From: Branchiostoma floridae
Lineage: Eukaryota; Chordata; Leptocardii; Amphioxiformes; Branchiostomatidae
NCBI RefSeq assembly: GCF_000003815.2
Contig: NC_049982.1
Span: 30,052,875-30,113,112, forward strand
DNA length: 60,238 nt
Direction of reading: 5' to 3'
Made by a program: the position numbers and the translations under genes. Of the stretch, positions 22,498 to 34,393 are shown in pieces. Below the pieces are notes generated by a model. The model was not told the origin of the DNA. It was given only the letters and a program-made list of their open reading frames with translations, and did not search any database. Position 1 is the first letter of the stretch. Each line of letters opens with the position of its first letter.

Positions 22498-22725
22498 CTA
22501 GCTGTCCGCATGAGTTCTGATGTGGCTGATCAGACCGATTCTAGATCTGCATGTCCATCTGCTGACGACGCATATGTAGTTGCCGGGTGGGTGTGTCGTT
22601 CGAGGTATGCTGATGTCTTCTGCTCTCCTCGCACTGCTGGTTGTAACTGGTACATGTAGCAACTCCCGCAGTGCATTCCCGTCTCCATCTATTTCTGTCG
22701 GCAGCAGAGACCACAAGACCCTCAT
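22498..22725 (-). pseudogene. LINE reverse-transcriptase C-terminal remnant, unit B
   Basis: The copy of the fragment at 7714-7930, ending NYICVVSRWTCRSRIGL then ISHIRTHADS. A small insertion (ACATGTAGCA region near 22652) changes the upstream frame relative to unit A, as expected of a decaying fragment. Confidence 0.45.
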
Positions 22726-23293
22726 TTTTGTGGTTTGCCTTTAGGTTGTCCTTGAAGCGTTGTGCTACACCAAAGCCCCCCACCACCCATCCCCTTGCAG
22801 TTTGTTTGCCATAAGTGAGTACAATGGCCGGTATAGGCCGATACCAAAGCATAGAGCTATGACAAGTGTATTGGTACGGTACCAATAGGCTTCCGCAAAG
22901 GAAGTAGAACAATTCAAATCGAGAATCTCTGTCCGTGTAATCTTCTATACTCTATTTTTAACATCTGAAGCGCTTTTCAGATGACGTATACTAGGCCAAA
23001 GGTTTCCAAAATCTAGCACCGAGCTTTCATCGCTTGTGAAAAAGAAACGTATTTTTCAGCAACGAAAGCTGAAATTAATTTCTCAATCTGTAGCCCACAA
23101 ATTACATATTTGAAAAAAAAAAAACACAGGCAAAATGTATCCATATTAAGCATAGAAATTGGATCATTACTGAGAAGACTCAGCTGACACCATCTTGTGC
23201 GGAATGCTTCCAGACCAGTATGCTGAATATACAGCCTACAGGTAAGCCATAACCATTTTTTTCGGACGAAAGTTATATATCCGAACAGACCGA

Positions 23294-26200
23294 ATGTATG
23301 TGAGAGGTGGTGTGAAGGAGATCGCAGCCACATTGTTTTTGTTTCTCTTGGTAGCTGCCTGTGCAGCTTCCAAGACCTCACCTCCTTGTAAGACAGCTGC
23401 ATGGTTGAAGTGTGTGCCTATCATAGACAAGCCGGAAATTTCACTCGATGAGAGGTCTGGCACACGTGTATGTGTGGTGTGTGAGGGCCTGGACAATGGT
23501 CTTGCCTACGGAAGTCATCTTACTTTTCATGCTAGGGCCGAGCTTGTTGCAGTAAGAGGATATCCATTCCATGTCGTATCGGCAACGACTCTGAAACCCC
23601 TCAAGCATTCTGAGGTAAACACCTTGGCCTTGGTAGATGCTAAGATCACCGATGTGGAGAACAACACCTTCGCTGGGTTGTCCAGTCTTCGCCAACTGTC
23701 GCTAGATTCTAACAGGTTAACACATGTCAAACAGGCCTGGTTTGTAGATCTGGAGAATCTCCTGACACTCATTTTGTCCAACAACCACATCAAGACAATT
23801 GATCCTGGCAGCTTCGAGAATCTAGCTCGCCTGATCAACTTGAATCTACGGAGCAACCTGTTACACGTTGTAGACCCTGCCTGGCTAAATGGGCTAATAT
23901 TCATCAAGGCCATAGACCTGGGGTTAAATAAAATCAGCATCATTTTACCAGGATCATTCAAACACCTACCCTTGACCTGGTTAGACCTAAGGGGTAACGA
24001 TCTGTCATCATTGAATGATATGCTTTGGGGAGAGTCTTATCCATTAAGACTCCATGTCGGCAGTGACATGTTGTCATCTATTCATGATGGGACACCTCAT
24101 AGAATGACGTGGAGCCTACATCGGGAGGATAAAATGATGAGAGGATCACCAGCAACATTGGTTGTTGAGGTGCCCAAGTTCCTCTTCTGTGTCAGGATGC
24201 ACCAAGGGCCTAGTAGGCACAACAGAGCAACTGATGAAGTCTTGTTCCGGTGGATGTCTGGTGGCAATCGTAGCACATCATGTGGTGGTTTGGATCGTAC
24301 CATCTCCATCCAGGATCCTGTAGTTGTCTTGGCTATTGATGGCTCTCTTGGAGACAAACTGGTCCCCAAAACGCTTGACCAGTGCAGGCAGGTTTGGAAA
24401 TACGATGGGGGTGTTTCCGTAACAGTTGGATCTGTGGAAAGTCCACTCTTCCGACTGGTTTCGTTGGCTACAGGTAATGCAACTTTTGAAGGCGTTGCCA
24501 TGTCATTCATTGAGGCAGAAGACACAAACACACTGTCTACAACAGAATCCGAATGCACCCACCAAAAGGATAGCAACCACTCAAACACCACGCATGACAA
24601 TACAAGGAATATACCCTGCATTCTGATCACTAAAGATGAACACATGAAGTTGTTCTTCACCATTCCCCAGGTGCAATGCCAGACACAGACAACACCAACA
24701 ACCACTTACAGAACAGATACTAACGACTCAGGCAGCCTGTCACACTACTTTGAGTTCACAGAAAAAGACATCTTCACATCTTCACAAATGGGAGACAACT
24801 ATACACTGCAGGCGAGTGACACACCTGAACAAGATGTACCCACAACAGCAGATCACGGTCTCATCTCAGTTGTCGTCTCGGTTGTGCTTGGTCTGGTCGT
24901 GCTGTCCCTTGTAGTGCTGGTATGGAAAGTATGCTCATCACGGCAAAGCGTTGAAGATGGGAGGGCCAGCGACGATGCACACTTTTGGACAATCCCGCTT
25001 GGGGTTGCCCTCCCCGGCTTGCTGAGGTCGGCGTCCCTTCCCACCTGCTCGAGAAAGATGGCGTCGGATGACGTAGCCTCCTGTAGGTCATTACCGGCTG
25101 TCCTGCACCCCATTGAGCCTTCTTACAGCGAGATCCCAGATGACATAGCAGCTGCTCAGAGGCCATTGCCTCGTCTCCCTCATGAATACTGGGAGATTCC
25201 AGATGCCGTTATGGTACGGTCAGCTTCTCTCCCTGTTGTAAGGTGCATCCGTGGGGACGATGCGGTATCATGTATATCGCTGCCCACATTCAGTACGATC
25301 CCTGCTGATAACCGGGCCGCTGCACATCGCCCTCCGCCTGTCCCAACTCACACTTACAGTGAGATTCCAGATGATGATGAGAGCGGACCAGTGCCTTTCT
25401 ATGCTGATGCAGCAGATTGCTCACGTCATCATGCCGTCACAAACAGGAGACAGAATCGTCGGGCTTGTCCAGATAGCAACACAACCTCCAGTAGACAGCT
25501 ATCTGGAAGATTCCTTGTCACATATGGGTCGACTGAACAGGCTAGAGCCCAACGTAGCAACTTCTACAGAAAGCTTTCTGAGGTCGAATGCATAAGGGCC
25601 CGTAGACAGCTGAGGACAGCTTTGGTATCCCAGCCTGCTGACCAAGGTTTGGGTACGTACGTTAATGTCACAAATGCTATCCTGTCCAGAGGGCAAAATG
25701 TCACGGAAGATCATTCAGCCTTTCTCACATTGCCTCATTTTGACTGGCCTTTGCAGATTTCGGGTGAGGGAACACATAACACACAACGGGGTGTGCCCCT
25801 GGTTTCTCGCTTGCCAAGTATAATAGGACGGCGAACGTCCCTTCCTCTTGTCACAGTGCCTAACACCTATGTGCAATGTGATATTCTAGGAGAGAGAACC
25901 CGTATGACACCACGGCGTAAGTCCTTTCCTCTTGTCACAGAGCCTAACACATATGTGCAATGTGGTATTCTAGGGGAGAGAACCCGTATCACACAACGGC
26001 GTACATCCCTTCCTCTTGTCACAGAGCGTAACACCTATGTGCAATGTGATATTATAGGGGAGAGAACCTGTGTAACGCCACCGCGTATGTCCCTTCCTCT
26101 TGTTACATTGCCTAACACCTATGTGCAATGTGATATTCTAGGGAAGAGAACCCGTGTAACAGGACGACCGACGTTACCTCCTCTTGTTACAGAGCCTAAC

Positions 26201-26758
26201 ACCTATGTGCCATGTGATATTCTAGGGGAAAGAATCCATATCACACCACAGCCTACGTCCATGTCCACACTGCCTAACACCTACTGGCCATGGGATATTC
26301 AAAGGCAGAGAGCCCGTGTAACAGTAAGGCGTTCGTCCCTTCCTCTTGTCACAGAGCCTAACTCTTATGTACAATGCGATATTATGGGAGAGGGAACCCG
26401 TATCACACCACTGCCAAACACCTACATGCGATGTGATATTCCAGGGGAGGGAACCCGTATCACACCGCGGCGTGCGTCCCTTCCTCTTGTTACAGAGCCT
26501 AACTCCTATGTACAATGTAATATTCTAGGGGAAAGAATCCGTATCACACCACAGCGTACGTCCATGTCCACACTGCCTAATACCTACTGGCCATGGGAAA
26601 TTCAAAGGCAGAGAACCCGTGTAACAGGACGGCGTCCGTCCCTTCCCCTACTCACAGTGCCTAACACCTACATGCCATGTGAGATACCAAGGGAGAGAAT
26701 CCATATGACACCCACCTCCACATTTACAGAGACTTACTGGCCATGGAATATTCCATAG
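23294..26758 (+). CDS. LRR type I membrane receptor with repetitive tyrosine tail, copy B
   Basis: A single open exon of 1154 codons, paralogous to 8502-12362. The signal peptide, LRR block, ectodomain, membrane helix and the YSEIPDD/YWEIPD/YSEIPDDD/YVNV part are almost unchanged. The alanine/serine region after the signal peptide is three codons shorter. From about 25620 the sequences diverge. The tail has about 12 repeats instead of 17 and its own unit order, including a shortened 19-residue unit (GEGTRITPL), but both end in the same final unit TETYWPWNIP versus TDTYWPWNIP. The fixed last unit and in-frame length changes suggest selection to keep the frame and the C-terminus. Function is unknown; signalling is inferred from the tail. 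Confidence 0.85.
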   Translation: MYVRGGVKEIAATLFLFLLVAACAASKTSPPCKTAAWLKCVPIIDKPEISLDERSGTRVCVVCEGLDNGLAYGSHLTFHARAELVAVRGYPFHVVSATTLKPLKHSEVNTLALVDAKITDVENNTFAGLSSLRQLSLDSNRLTHVKQAWFVDLENLLTLILSNNHIKTIDPGSFENLARLINLNLRSNLLHVVDPAWLNGLIFIKAIDLGLNKISIILPGSFKHLPLTWLDLRGNDLSSLNDMLWGESYPLRLHVGSDMLSSIHDGTPHRMTWSLHREDKMMRGSPATLVVEVPKFLFCVRMHQGPSRHNRATDEVLFRWMSGGNRSTSCGGLDRTISIQDPVVVLAIDGSLGDKLVPKTLDQCRQVWKYDGGVSVTVGSVESPLFRLVSLATGNATFEGVAMSFIEAEDTNTLSTTESECTHQKDSNHSNTTHDNTRNIPCILITKDEHMKLFFTIPQVQCQTQTTPTTTYRTDTNDSGSLSHYFEFTEKDIFTSSQMGDNYTLQASDTPEQDVPTTADHGLISVVVSVVLGLVVLSLVVLVWKVCSSRQSVEDGRASDDAHFWTIPLGVALPGLLRSASLPTCSRKMASDDVASCRSLPAVLHPIEPSYSEIPDDIAAAQRPLPRLPHEYWEIPDAVMVRSASLPVVRCIRGDDAVSCISLPTFSTIPADNRAAAHRPPPVPTHTYSEIPDDDESGPVPFYADAADCSRHHAVTNRRQNRRACPDSNTTSSRQLSGRFLVTYGSTEQARAQRSNFYRKLSEVECIRARRQLRTALVSQPADQGLGTYVNVTNAILSRGQNVTEDHSAFLTLPHFDWPLQISGEGTHNTQRGVPLVSRLPSIIGRRTSLPLVTVPNTYVQCDILGERTRMTPRRKSFPLVTEPNTYVQCGILGERTRITQRRTSLPLVTERNTYVQCDIIGERTCVTPPRMSLPLVTLPNTYVQCDILGKRTRVTGRPTLPPLVTEPNTYVPCDILGERIHITPQPTSMSTLPNTYWPWDIQRQRARVTVRRSSLPLVTEPNSYVQCDIMGEGTRITPLPNTYMRCDIPGEGTRITPRRASLPLVTEPNSYVQCNILGERIRITPQRTSMSTLPNTYWPWEIQRQRTRVTGRRPSLPLLTVPNTYMPCEIPRERIHMTPTSTFTETYWPWNIP
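25800..26750 (+). repeat. In-frame coding repeats of the LRR receptor tail, copy B
   Basis: About 12 units with the same PNTY-x-x-[CW]-[DE]-I core as copy A, most 84 bp, some 78 bp and one 57 bp. The 330-bp higher-order duplication of copy A is absent, although the constituent unit types (GERTCVTPPRMSLP, GRPTLPPLVTE, ITPQPTSMSTL, WPWDIQRQR) occur once in the same order, so copy B shows the pre-duplication state. Confidence 0.88.
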
Positions 26759-27164
26759 GACAATTCCATAGGGGTGGTCTGGCCAATTTGTACACCTGCT
26801 CGAGTTATTTTATTCTATAGCGTATGACAAAGATGCCCTATGGCACTGGAAAAAATGGGTTCAAATGCAGTCAAATCCGGGCCGTTATCTTTCCGTATCC
26901 TTGAAGGATACGATCGTTTACGGACAGATGCGAGCGGAATCTGTTACGGATCCGAAATTTCGGATTTTCTCGAATCCGGACTAATTAAACACGGAAAAAT
27001 ACGAAATCCGTATTTTTGGCAAATACGGTAGTGGATCCCATTGGTATTTTTTCGTATCCTTACCGCGGAGAACACGTCGAAACGTCGGTATTTTTTCGTA
27101 TACTAACCAAATCCCAAACGTATTTGCTACGTATACGTAGATACGAAATTCGGACTTCTCGGAT

Positions 27165-27581
27165 NNNNNNNNNNNNNNNNNNNNNNNNNNNNNNNNNNNN
27201 NNNNNNNNNNNNNNNNNNNNNNNNNNNNNNNNNNNNNNNNNNNNNNNNNNNNNNNNNNNNNNNNNNNNNNNNNNNNNNNNNNNNNNNNNNNNNNNNNNNN
27301 NNNNNNNNNNNNNNNNNNNNNNNNNNNNNNNNNNNNNNNNNNNNNNNNNNNNNNNNNNNNNNNNNNNNNNNNNNNNNNNNNNNNNNNNNNNNNNNNNNNN
27401 NNNNNNNNNNNNNNNNNNNNNNNNNNNNNNNNNNNNNNNNNNNNNNNNNNNNNNNNNNNNNNNNNNNNNNNNNNNNNNNNNNNNNNNNNNNNNNNNNNNN
27501 NNNNNNNNNNNNNNNNNNNNNNNNNNNNNNNNNNNNNNNNNNNNNNNNNNNNNNNNNNNNNNNNNNNNNNNNNNNNNNNNN
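27165..27581. other. Assembly gap (417 N)
   Basis: A run of undetermined bases. ORFs drawn through it are meaningless. The true size and content of the element around it are therefore unknown. Confidence 0.99.
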
Positions 27582-27637
27582 CTGTGCAATTTCAAATGAT
27601 TCACGATTCTGTGCTGTGTCCAACCAATTGGTCCAAC

Positions 27638-28083
27638 TCAGACTCCATTGTCCAGCGACACTCCGGGGCCGGGACCAGGGGTAGTTATTAAAAAGAGCAC
27701 ACGGTTCCAACAGGCTACGGAAGGAGGAATAATCCGCTGAGATTTGCGCAGTCGATCCATATGACTTGTGTTGGATAGGTCGCAAAGTTTGTTCACCTTG
27801 CAATCTCGGCTCAAAGTGAATTTACCATTCCGTGACCTTGCACAAATCTCCAACATAATCCGCCTCATCAACTTTGTACAGAATCCAGGCATCCTAGCGC
27901 ATATAGCTTGGCGTTCTTTGGGTCGGCGGGGTCCCAGCTGGAAAGCAAAGTCCCAACCAGAACTTCAGAGGTAAAACAGGTCCAAACTTTCTCCATTTCT
28001 TCTCCTCTCGCAACAGAGGCCCGGAAAATGCTTGCTTCGTCTCGCATAACGGTATATTTGAAATCCCCAGACTTGCCTGTCAT
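27638..28083 (-). other. Two abutting minus-strand ORFs of unknown origin inside the CACTA-like element
   Basis: A minus frame starting at Met 28083 (MTGKSGDFKYTVMRDEASIF) runs to 27868. A second frame (from about 27892, containing CTKLMRRIMLEICARSRNGK) continues to 27638 with a small overlap. Composition looks protein-like rather than repetitive, and the pair could be one product split by a frameshift or intron. No domain is recognised. The position inside the element suggests captured or transposon-encoded sequence. Confidence 0.25.
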
Positions 28084-28653
28084 TGGTTACTCCCTGTCAC
28101 ATGACTCTCATCTGGCCCGAACGGAGACCTGCCCCCCGTTGGTGCTGATTGCTTGTTTACGAATTAACACCGAATAAATTTACATTTAAAAAGCACAGTG
28201 GCTGTGACACGCATTTGACCCGGACAAAACACATGAAACAAGCAACAAGTTACTATTATTTTACCAGATCGACGCTGAATGGCCGGGAGAAGTGTATTAA
28301 ACCGTTCGATAGGCGCAGGCAGAATTTCTGTTAGGACGCCTTTCTAAAGATTCTACTTGTCACTTGTAGCTTTAATACAATTAAACACTCGAATCCTGTG
28401 TATTTTGTTATATTTCATTTAGCCATTTATAGCCTTTCTACAGCGTACGGATGGGTACGGATCCCGGCAGATACCAAGGTATCCGTCAAATCTCTCAAAT
28501 GTGGATGCGGAAGATTCCGAACAAATACGAACGAATCCCAGATTCTAAAGGATACGCCAAAGTACCGAACAGATGCGACACTGTATCTGCTGGAATTATA
28601 ACACACAAGGAATACGCTGTCGTATATACATGGATCCCTGGCTGTCAACGAAC

Positions 28654-29640
28654 ATGGAAATGCTCTTTTTGGGTCAGGAGAGCAAATTAATAGTTTTCAA
28701 CAAACAAGGTGTATGTCTGGTGTCGAGGAACCGTTCCGCATGCAATAAAGTTGGTTTCGAGGAAATCGGACATTGTTTCGCGAAACCTGAATTTTTTGTG
28801 AAAAATGCTCTTTTTGGCTCAGCAGAGGAAATTACCATTTGTCGACAAAAAATGTGTATGTCTGATGTCGAGGAACCATTCCGCATGCAATAAAGTTGGT
28901 TTCGAGGAAATCGGACATTGTTTCGCGAACCCTGTATTTTTTGTGAAAAATGCTCTTTTTGGCTCAGGAGAGCAAATTACCATTTTTCGGCAAAAAATGT
29001 GTATGTCTGGTGTCGAGGAATCGTTCCGCATGCAATAAAGTTGGTACGGAGAAAATCATACATCGTTTTGCGAAACCTGTACTTTTTGTGAAAAATGCTC
29101 TTTTTGGCTCAGCAGAGCAAATTACCATTTTTCGACAAAAAATGTGTATGTCTGGTGTCGAGGAACCGTTCCGCATGCAATAAAGTTGGTTTCGAGGAAA
29201 TCGGACATTGTTTCGCGAAACCTGAATTTTTTGAGAAAAATGCTCTTTTTGGCTCAGGAGAGCAAATTACCATTTTTCGACAAACAAGGTATATGCCTGA
29301 TGTAGAGGGACCATTCCGCATCCAATAAAGTTGGTTCCGAGGAAATCGGACATTGTTTCGCGAAACCTGAATTTTTTGTGAAAAATGCTCTTTTTGCCTC
29401 GGGGGAGCAAATTACCATTTTTCGACAAACAAGGTGTATGTCTGATGTCGAGGAATTTTTCCGCATGCAATAAAGTTGGTTCCGAGGAAATCGGACATTG
29501 TTTCGCGAAACCTGTATTTTTTGTGAAAAATGCTCTTTTTGGCTCGGGGGAGCAAATTACTATTTTTCGACAAACAATGTGTATGTCTGATCGGAAATCG
29601 GACTTCTTTTCGCGAAACCTGTACTTTTTGTGAAAAATGA
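28654..29640. repeat. 145-bp tandem array, about 6.8 units
   Basis: TGCTCTTTTTGG recurs at 28661, 28806, 28951, 29096, 29241, 29386 and 29531, exactly 145 bp apart. Units contain GAGCAAATTACCATTTTTCG, GTGTATGTCTG, a GTTCCGCATGCAATAAAG segment and TTTCGCGAAACCTG. The 70-82 residue ORFs repeated every 145 bp on both strands are produced by the array. Confidence 0.95.
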
Positions 29641-29885
29641 GAGGTGGGGGTAACAAATCCATAGAAAATACGAAATGGTATTTCCTAGGATCCGTCTGCC
29701 GTGAGGTGGGCAACGAATCCATAGAAAATACCGAAAAGGGTATTTCCTATGATCCGTCTGCTGTGAGGTGGGCAACGAATCCATAGAAAATACGGAAAAG
29801 GATTTGCTAGGATCCATCTGCCGTGAGGTGGGGCAACGTATTGCCTTTTTGCCGTGAAATGGGCCAGCGGATCCATAGAAATACG
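29640..29885. repeat. 61-bp tandem array, about four units
   Basis: Units of GAGGTGGGCAACGAATCCAT, AGAAAATACGGAAAAGG and a TTTCCTAGGATCCGTCTGCCGT end repeat about every 61 bp directly after the 145-bp array and inside the CACTA-like element. Confidence 0.85.
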
Positions 29886-30253
29886 GAATAGGGATCTTCT
29901 AGTATTTGTGTATTTTCAGAACGTACTTTTATCGAAGAGTGGGCCCGCCGATGGGTAAAATGTTTTTATGACGCAAAAGGAAACTCAAGACGAGATTGAA
30001 CATTGCAGATTTCCAAATTGAAGGATTCGAGCAAATGACATTTTCGTATTTGTTAACAGTAAGGGATCCAACTGTATACGACATAGTATCTCTTCGTATT
30101 TTTCATCCTAGCGGATACAGTATCGTATCTGTTCAGTGTTTTGTCGTATCCTATTAGAATCTGTGATTCGTTCGTATTTGTTTGGATTCTTCCGCATCCG
30201 CACCTAACGAATACCGCGGTATATGCCCGCATCCGTATCCATTTTGTCCAGTG

Positions 30254-33200
30254 TGGCATTCCCAAACTAGCCGCTCAGGCGCGTATACCCACTTCGTCAC
30301 AATTCCAAACCGGGGCCCGGCCGGTCAACTTTTCGGGACGAAAAGTATGATATAAAAAGCACCAAACTACACAAGAATAGTCGTTCACATTTCTACTTTT
30401 CATTTCCACAAACAACCTAGCCGGACGTTGAATTGTAAATGTGACGTTAGCGTTACTCTCTGTATCAACAGGTATCGAACACTCAAAACCCACCTCCACT
30501 TTACTTTCATATCAGAACACGATATGTAAGAGACAAAAGAACTTCAGTACCGCTATAGAATGCTTGTATAAGGCTACTATCGTAGTTGACCTTTTTGTTT
30601 CCAAATGCACATTTTGCAAACAATTCTGCCCCCACCTCCACCCCACCACACACACACATCGACGGCAACACAAAAAGATAAGTTTCTGAAAAGTTCGAAA
30701 GCCTGATAAAATGGACATTACACAGAAGCTATGTACTGAATGTTACAGTCTGGACTTGATTGAGCGTATCTTGATAAAAAAATATGTACTGGGAAACACA
30801 ACCAAACAGTTTTCGCCCACACGTCTGGGAGCTTCTCAAATGAATTTCAAACTTTCCCCTCCTACTGTCAAATTTTCATTACTTCACCAGAACAATTTGT
30901 TACAACATAATTACAGGACGTTCGTAATCGTACCACACTTATGAACAAACAGTGCGATGAATATTCAGACTTGTCTTGATTAAAACGACACATGCATGAA
31001 GACAACTGAAATGAAGTAATATTCGTCCATGTGAAGTTAATAACTAAATTGACTTTCAACCATTCCCACCTACCAATGATGTCACATCATATGATTAGGA
31101 ACTCCCTGAGACAAATTTCAAACAGTGCATTTATTTACACAACGATGGAAATTATACCACACTTTCAAACTTACCTACCTACCAATTATATGTTCATCAA
31201 GTTTCTCTTATCATGATGACAAAACGTTGGCACTTGCACCGCAATAATAAACAGGCACTTTGTGTGATGTATATTAAGACTTAATTGTAATGACGCATGA
31301 AGGAAGCCAGACAATATAAGAGTCGTTTATATAAAGGCGGTAACGAAAATGTTGTAGAGTATGTCAGATATATGGCCAACGGGGCTTGTACACAAAGGGA
31401 AAACTACGAAAACTACTACAAACAGTTAGCTGAATATAAAAGGTTTAGTTTGTAGCGTTGGGTGAACTGTTTGGTGTTAAAAATATTTCTGACGCCCTCA
31501 GCCTAATCAAATTTCAGTTATGGTAGAAACAGAAGATGTGAATATGGAATATTAATATGTAAAAGTAGTACAGGTGGCACGTGACTGTCACAGCCAATCC
31601 ATCATCATTATATCATCATATCACAGCCAGTACAATGGTGAAATATAACCTTGAGGAATATTGTATTACGTAGAGTCAATGTTATGGAATGATCTTTATA
31701 TCTAAAGTAGTGTTGCTTTGACCTCATTTTCGGATTATTAGAATAACAGGGCCAGTACACTAAACACACTAAAATGAAAGCTGACAAAATCGTTAGCTGA
31801 ATATAAATGGGGTATACTTTCTAGCGTTGTGTAAGGTGTTTCGCTAGCTGTAAAAAAATAATTCCAGTGGTAAGTCCAATAAGGAAATGGGCTTGAGGAA
31901 AATTTCATCAATTGAGGCAATCTTATAGAACTCTTCAAATGTAGAACCTTCAACAATAGAGTGTTGTTTTTGCCCCTTGTTTGAATTCCAAGGCTAACAT
32001 GGCATGTACATTCAGGAGAAACAACTTTGCAACCGAAAGCTGAGAAAAGGTGTTTGCTGAATATGTATATCATTATACTGTTTAGGGTTGTCCGCGCAGC
32101 CTCATTAAATTCCACCGCTTGTGTCAAGCAAATATAGATGTGCAGAACTATTATCATTATTGTTGTTATTATTTATTCATTCATTATAATCATTCATTCA
32201 ATATTATTGATTATCTAATCATTTATTCATTCATTTATTATAATACTCATTATTAGTAGAGTGTCACGAGACAGTAGGAGTCAGTCCAAATGGGGGAATG
32301 AGATTAAAACACATTGTGTCCGTTCAGACAACTTTACCAAAACCAACTTCAAATCTATAATTTTTGTAACATTAAACCAATGAGCTGTGACTGTCAAGCC
32401 TCAAAATAGTGGAGCAGAACATAAAATGATGTTACGTTGAGGTCAAATCACATGAACTTGTACTGACTTTAAATCTGCAGCTTAACTCTTGTCAAACTCT
32501 TGAGCTTACAATAACCAAGGACTGAAAATACGTATTGAAGTGGCCTGGGGAGATCTACTGAATAACAAGCTTACCCGGTAAATATAGTCGGGAACTCAAC
32601 TCGCAATATTCCTGTAAGGAACAGGTTGGAGGACAATCAGACCTTGAAGAAACATTTGGAAGACAGTGCTGTGTACGCCTTTGTCTGCTATGGAGAAAAC
32701 CTACCAGTTCTGAACTTCACAATGTTGTTTTAACTCTTCATCCATGCACAACAACTTCTTTCGTATGCCCAACTTGTGGCAAACCGTGTAGGAGCAGAGC
32801 CGGACTAGTTGCACACTGCAAGAGTCCATCAGAACTGAACGTCCGTCAGGATGAAATGGAACAAGAAGAAGAACATTACTACATACATACAGACAACAAT
32901 AACTACACTTTAAGCGATCTACTCTAAATTCTAGAGAACACATGCACTCTGCGACTATAGATAATGAAACTGCTGTAAGACTTCATTAGACACCTGATAA
33001 AGTTTCTTACTGGTTGCGGCAACTATGATACAACTCATCACAGACCCACAGATGTCTACGTCTCAAAATGACTAAGCTGCCTATCATAGGGAGAAAAAAA
33101 GGGACTTTTGCTACCGGAGGAGTTGACAATGGGAAACGTAAACCCAAGCGTAGACTGACTCCCCTGACCAATTTCCCGATTTTTTTTTACGAATTCTACG

Positions 33201-33990
33201 GTCCCCGTCCCCCCGTAAGAAGGCCTGGTGGAGGCTACGGCTGACCAGTGTGAAATTGTCACATTCCCTACATATAAAAAATACAAAAATGCGTCCGTCA
33301 TAACTAATAGATTCATCATATTTGATTATGGCGTGGTCCGATTCTACTCCACACGGCATCTTAGCTGAGGATCTGCATCTCTAAAGCATGTGTGAGTCTC
33401 CATCTTGCACTGTTTGGTATCGCCGTCTGCAAGGAGAGTAAAATTTCGTCTTCAACATTAAGACACCTGGATATACAGGGTCATTAGATTCGAATATCTC
33501 GTGGATACTTCATCGCACTTCTTGATAAATCTATGGTATGACGCTGGTAGGTCAAATGTGCTAGAAGACTGGACTGCAACAGGAAAACACGAGCGTTGAT
33601 CTACATTGGCAAGTTTAATTTACCTTTGGCAAAATGTATTATACTTGCTATACCGAGGCTCTGACATGTCAAAGCTCATGGTCTTTTAATGTAGAATTTC
33701 TTTATTCATCCTTTTGTTGGTGACTGATAAAAATAATGCTACAAGTCCAAACTTAAAACCTCAATTGAACTGTCTATATTTAGCTGTTTAATACATGTAT
33801 TGATATCAAATGCAGAACAATTTTGCTGTCTTGATGGTAGTTGAATCCCTTACAACACAATATATATATAATTGTATTGTACATGTCGTGGTGAGTATCC
33901 TTGTGAATTTTCTGCTTTTAACTAAACAGTAAATAAGGCCTGTTATTGTGTGATTAAGAAAACTTCTTTTTTACATTTGTCTGGTGATTT
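30254..33990. other. Non-genic 3' part of unit B
   Basis: Matches 12446-16230 of unit A. It contains the GGGGCCCGGCC block, a diverged roughly 300-bp repeat segment (30860-31290), the ATTATT/ATTCATTC-rich patch near 32150-32260 and the LINE-end finger fragment near 32753-32910. No supported gene. Confidence 0.45.
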
Positions 33991-33996
33991 GAAGCA

Positions 33997-34101
33997 AACG
34001 TTTTAGGAAATAGTGTAATAAACACAATTCATACGTTTTAGGAAATAGTGTAATAAACACAATTCATGCGTTTTAAGGAGTAGTGTAATAAAAACAATTC
34101 T
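33997..34101. repeat. 35-bp minisatellite, three units (unit B)
   Basis: The same unit as the five-copy array at 16230-16404; two regular units and the same degenerate last unit are present. Confidence 0.88.
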
Positions 34102-34294
34102 CAGCGCGCTTTGTCATGACGTCATCCTTGAAACATCATAATCATATGATTGTAGTTGTCAACTTGTATGTAATACGAGTCTACCACACGACTGTAACTT
34201 TGTGCACCAAAATCTTCTTTAATACAGAAATAAAAGACTTGTTGGCTGTACTACCATGTTTTGTCACTTCAGTTCATGTTACAACAGTTTATGG

Positions 34295-34393
34295 TTAATC
34301 TCCAAGCAGATCCTACGGTGCCATGAAATAGTATCAAAGCTGGCCAAGGTTTTGATACTGTCGTATGTCACCGTAGGATCTGCTTGGAGATTA
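34295..34393. mobile_element. 99-bp hAT-like MITE, unit B copy
   Basis: Identical in layout to 16598-16696, with the same GTTTATGG duplication on both flanks (34287-34294 and 34394-34401). Confidence 0.8.

Larger units (their letters stand above)
26844..30253. mobile_element. CACTA/EnSpm-like element with 3-bp target duplication, containing an N gap
   Basis: The left end CACTGGAAAAAATGGGTTC and the reverse complement of the right end, CACTGGACAAAATGGATAC, are matching inverted termini. TGG flanks both sides (26841-26843 and 30254-30256). Joining the flanks restores collinearity with unit A near 12420-12485, an empty site. Subterminal regions are dense in TACGGAT/GTATCCG words, typical of CACTA elements. 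An internal copy of the right end lies inverted at about 28447-28640. The interior has the 417-N gap, a 145-bp array and a 61-bp array. No transposase is seen, but the gap could hide part of one. Confidence 0.75.

Noticed and set aside
27016-27803. ORFs of more than 200 codons across 27165-27581
   Set aside because: They are open only because the assembly gap has no stop codons.
28573-29722. Series of 70-82 codon ORFs on both strands
   Set aside because: They repeat every 145 bp with the satellite and show no independent coding signal.
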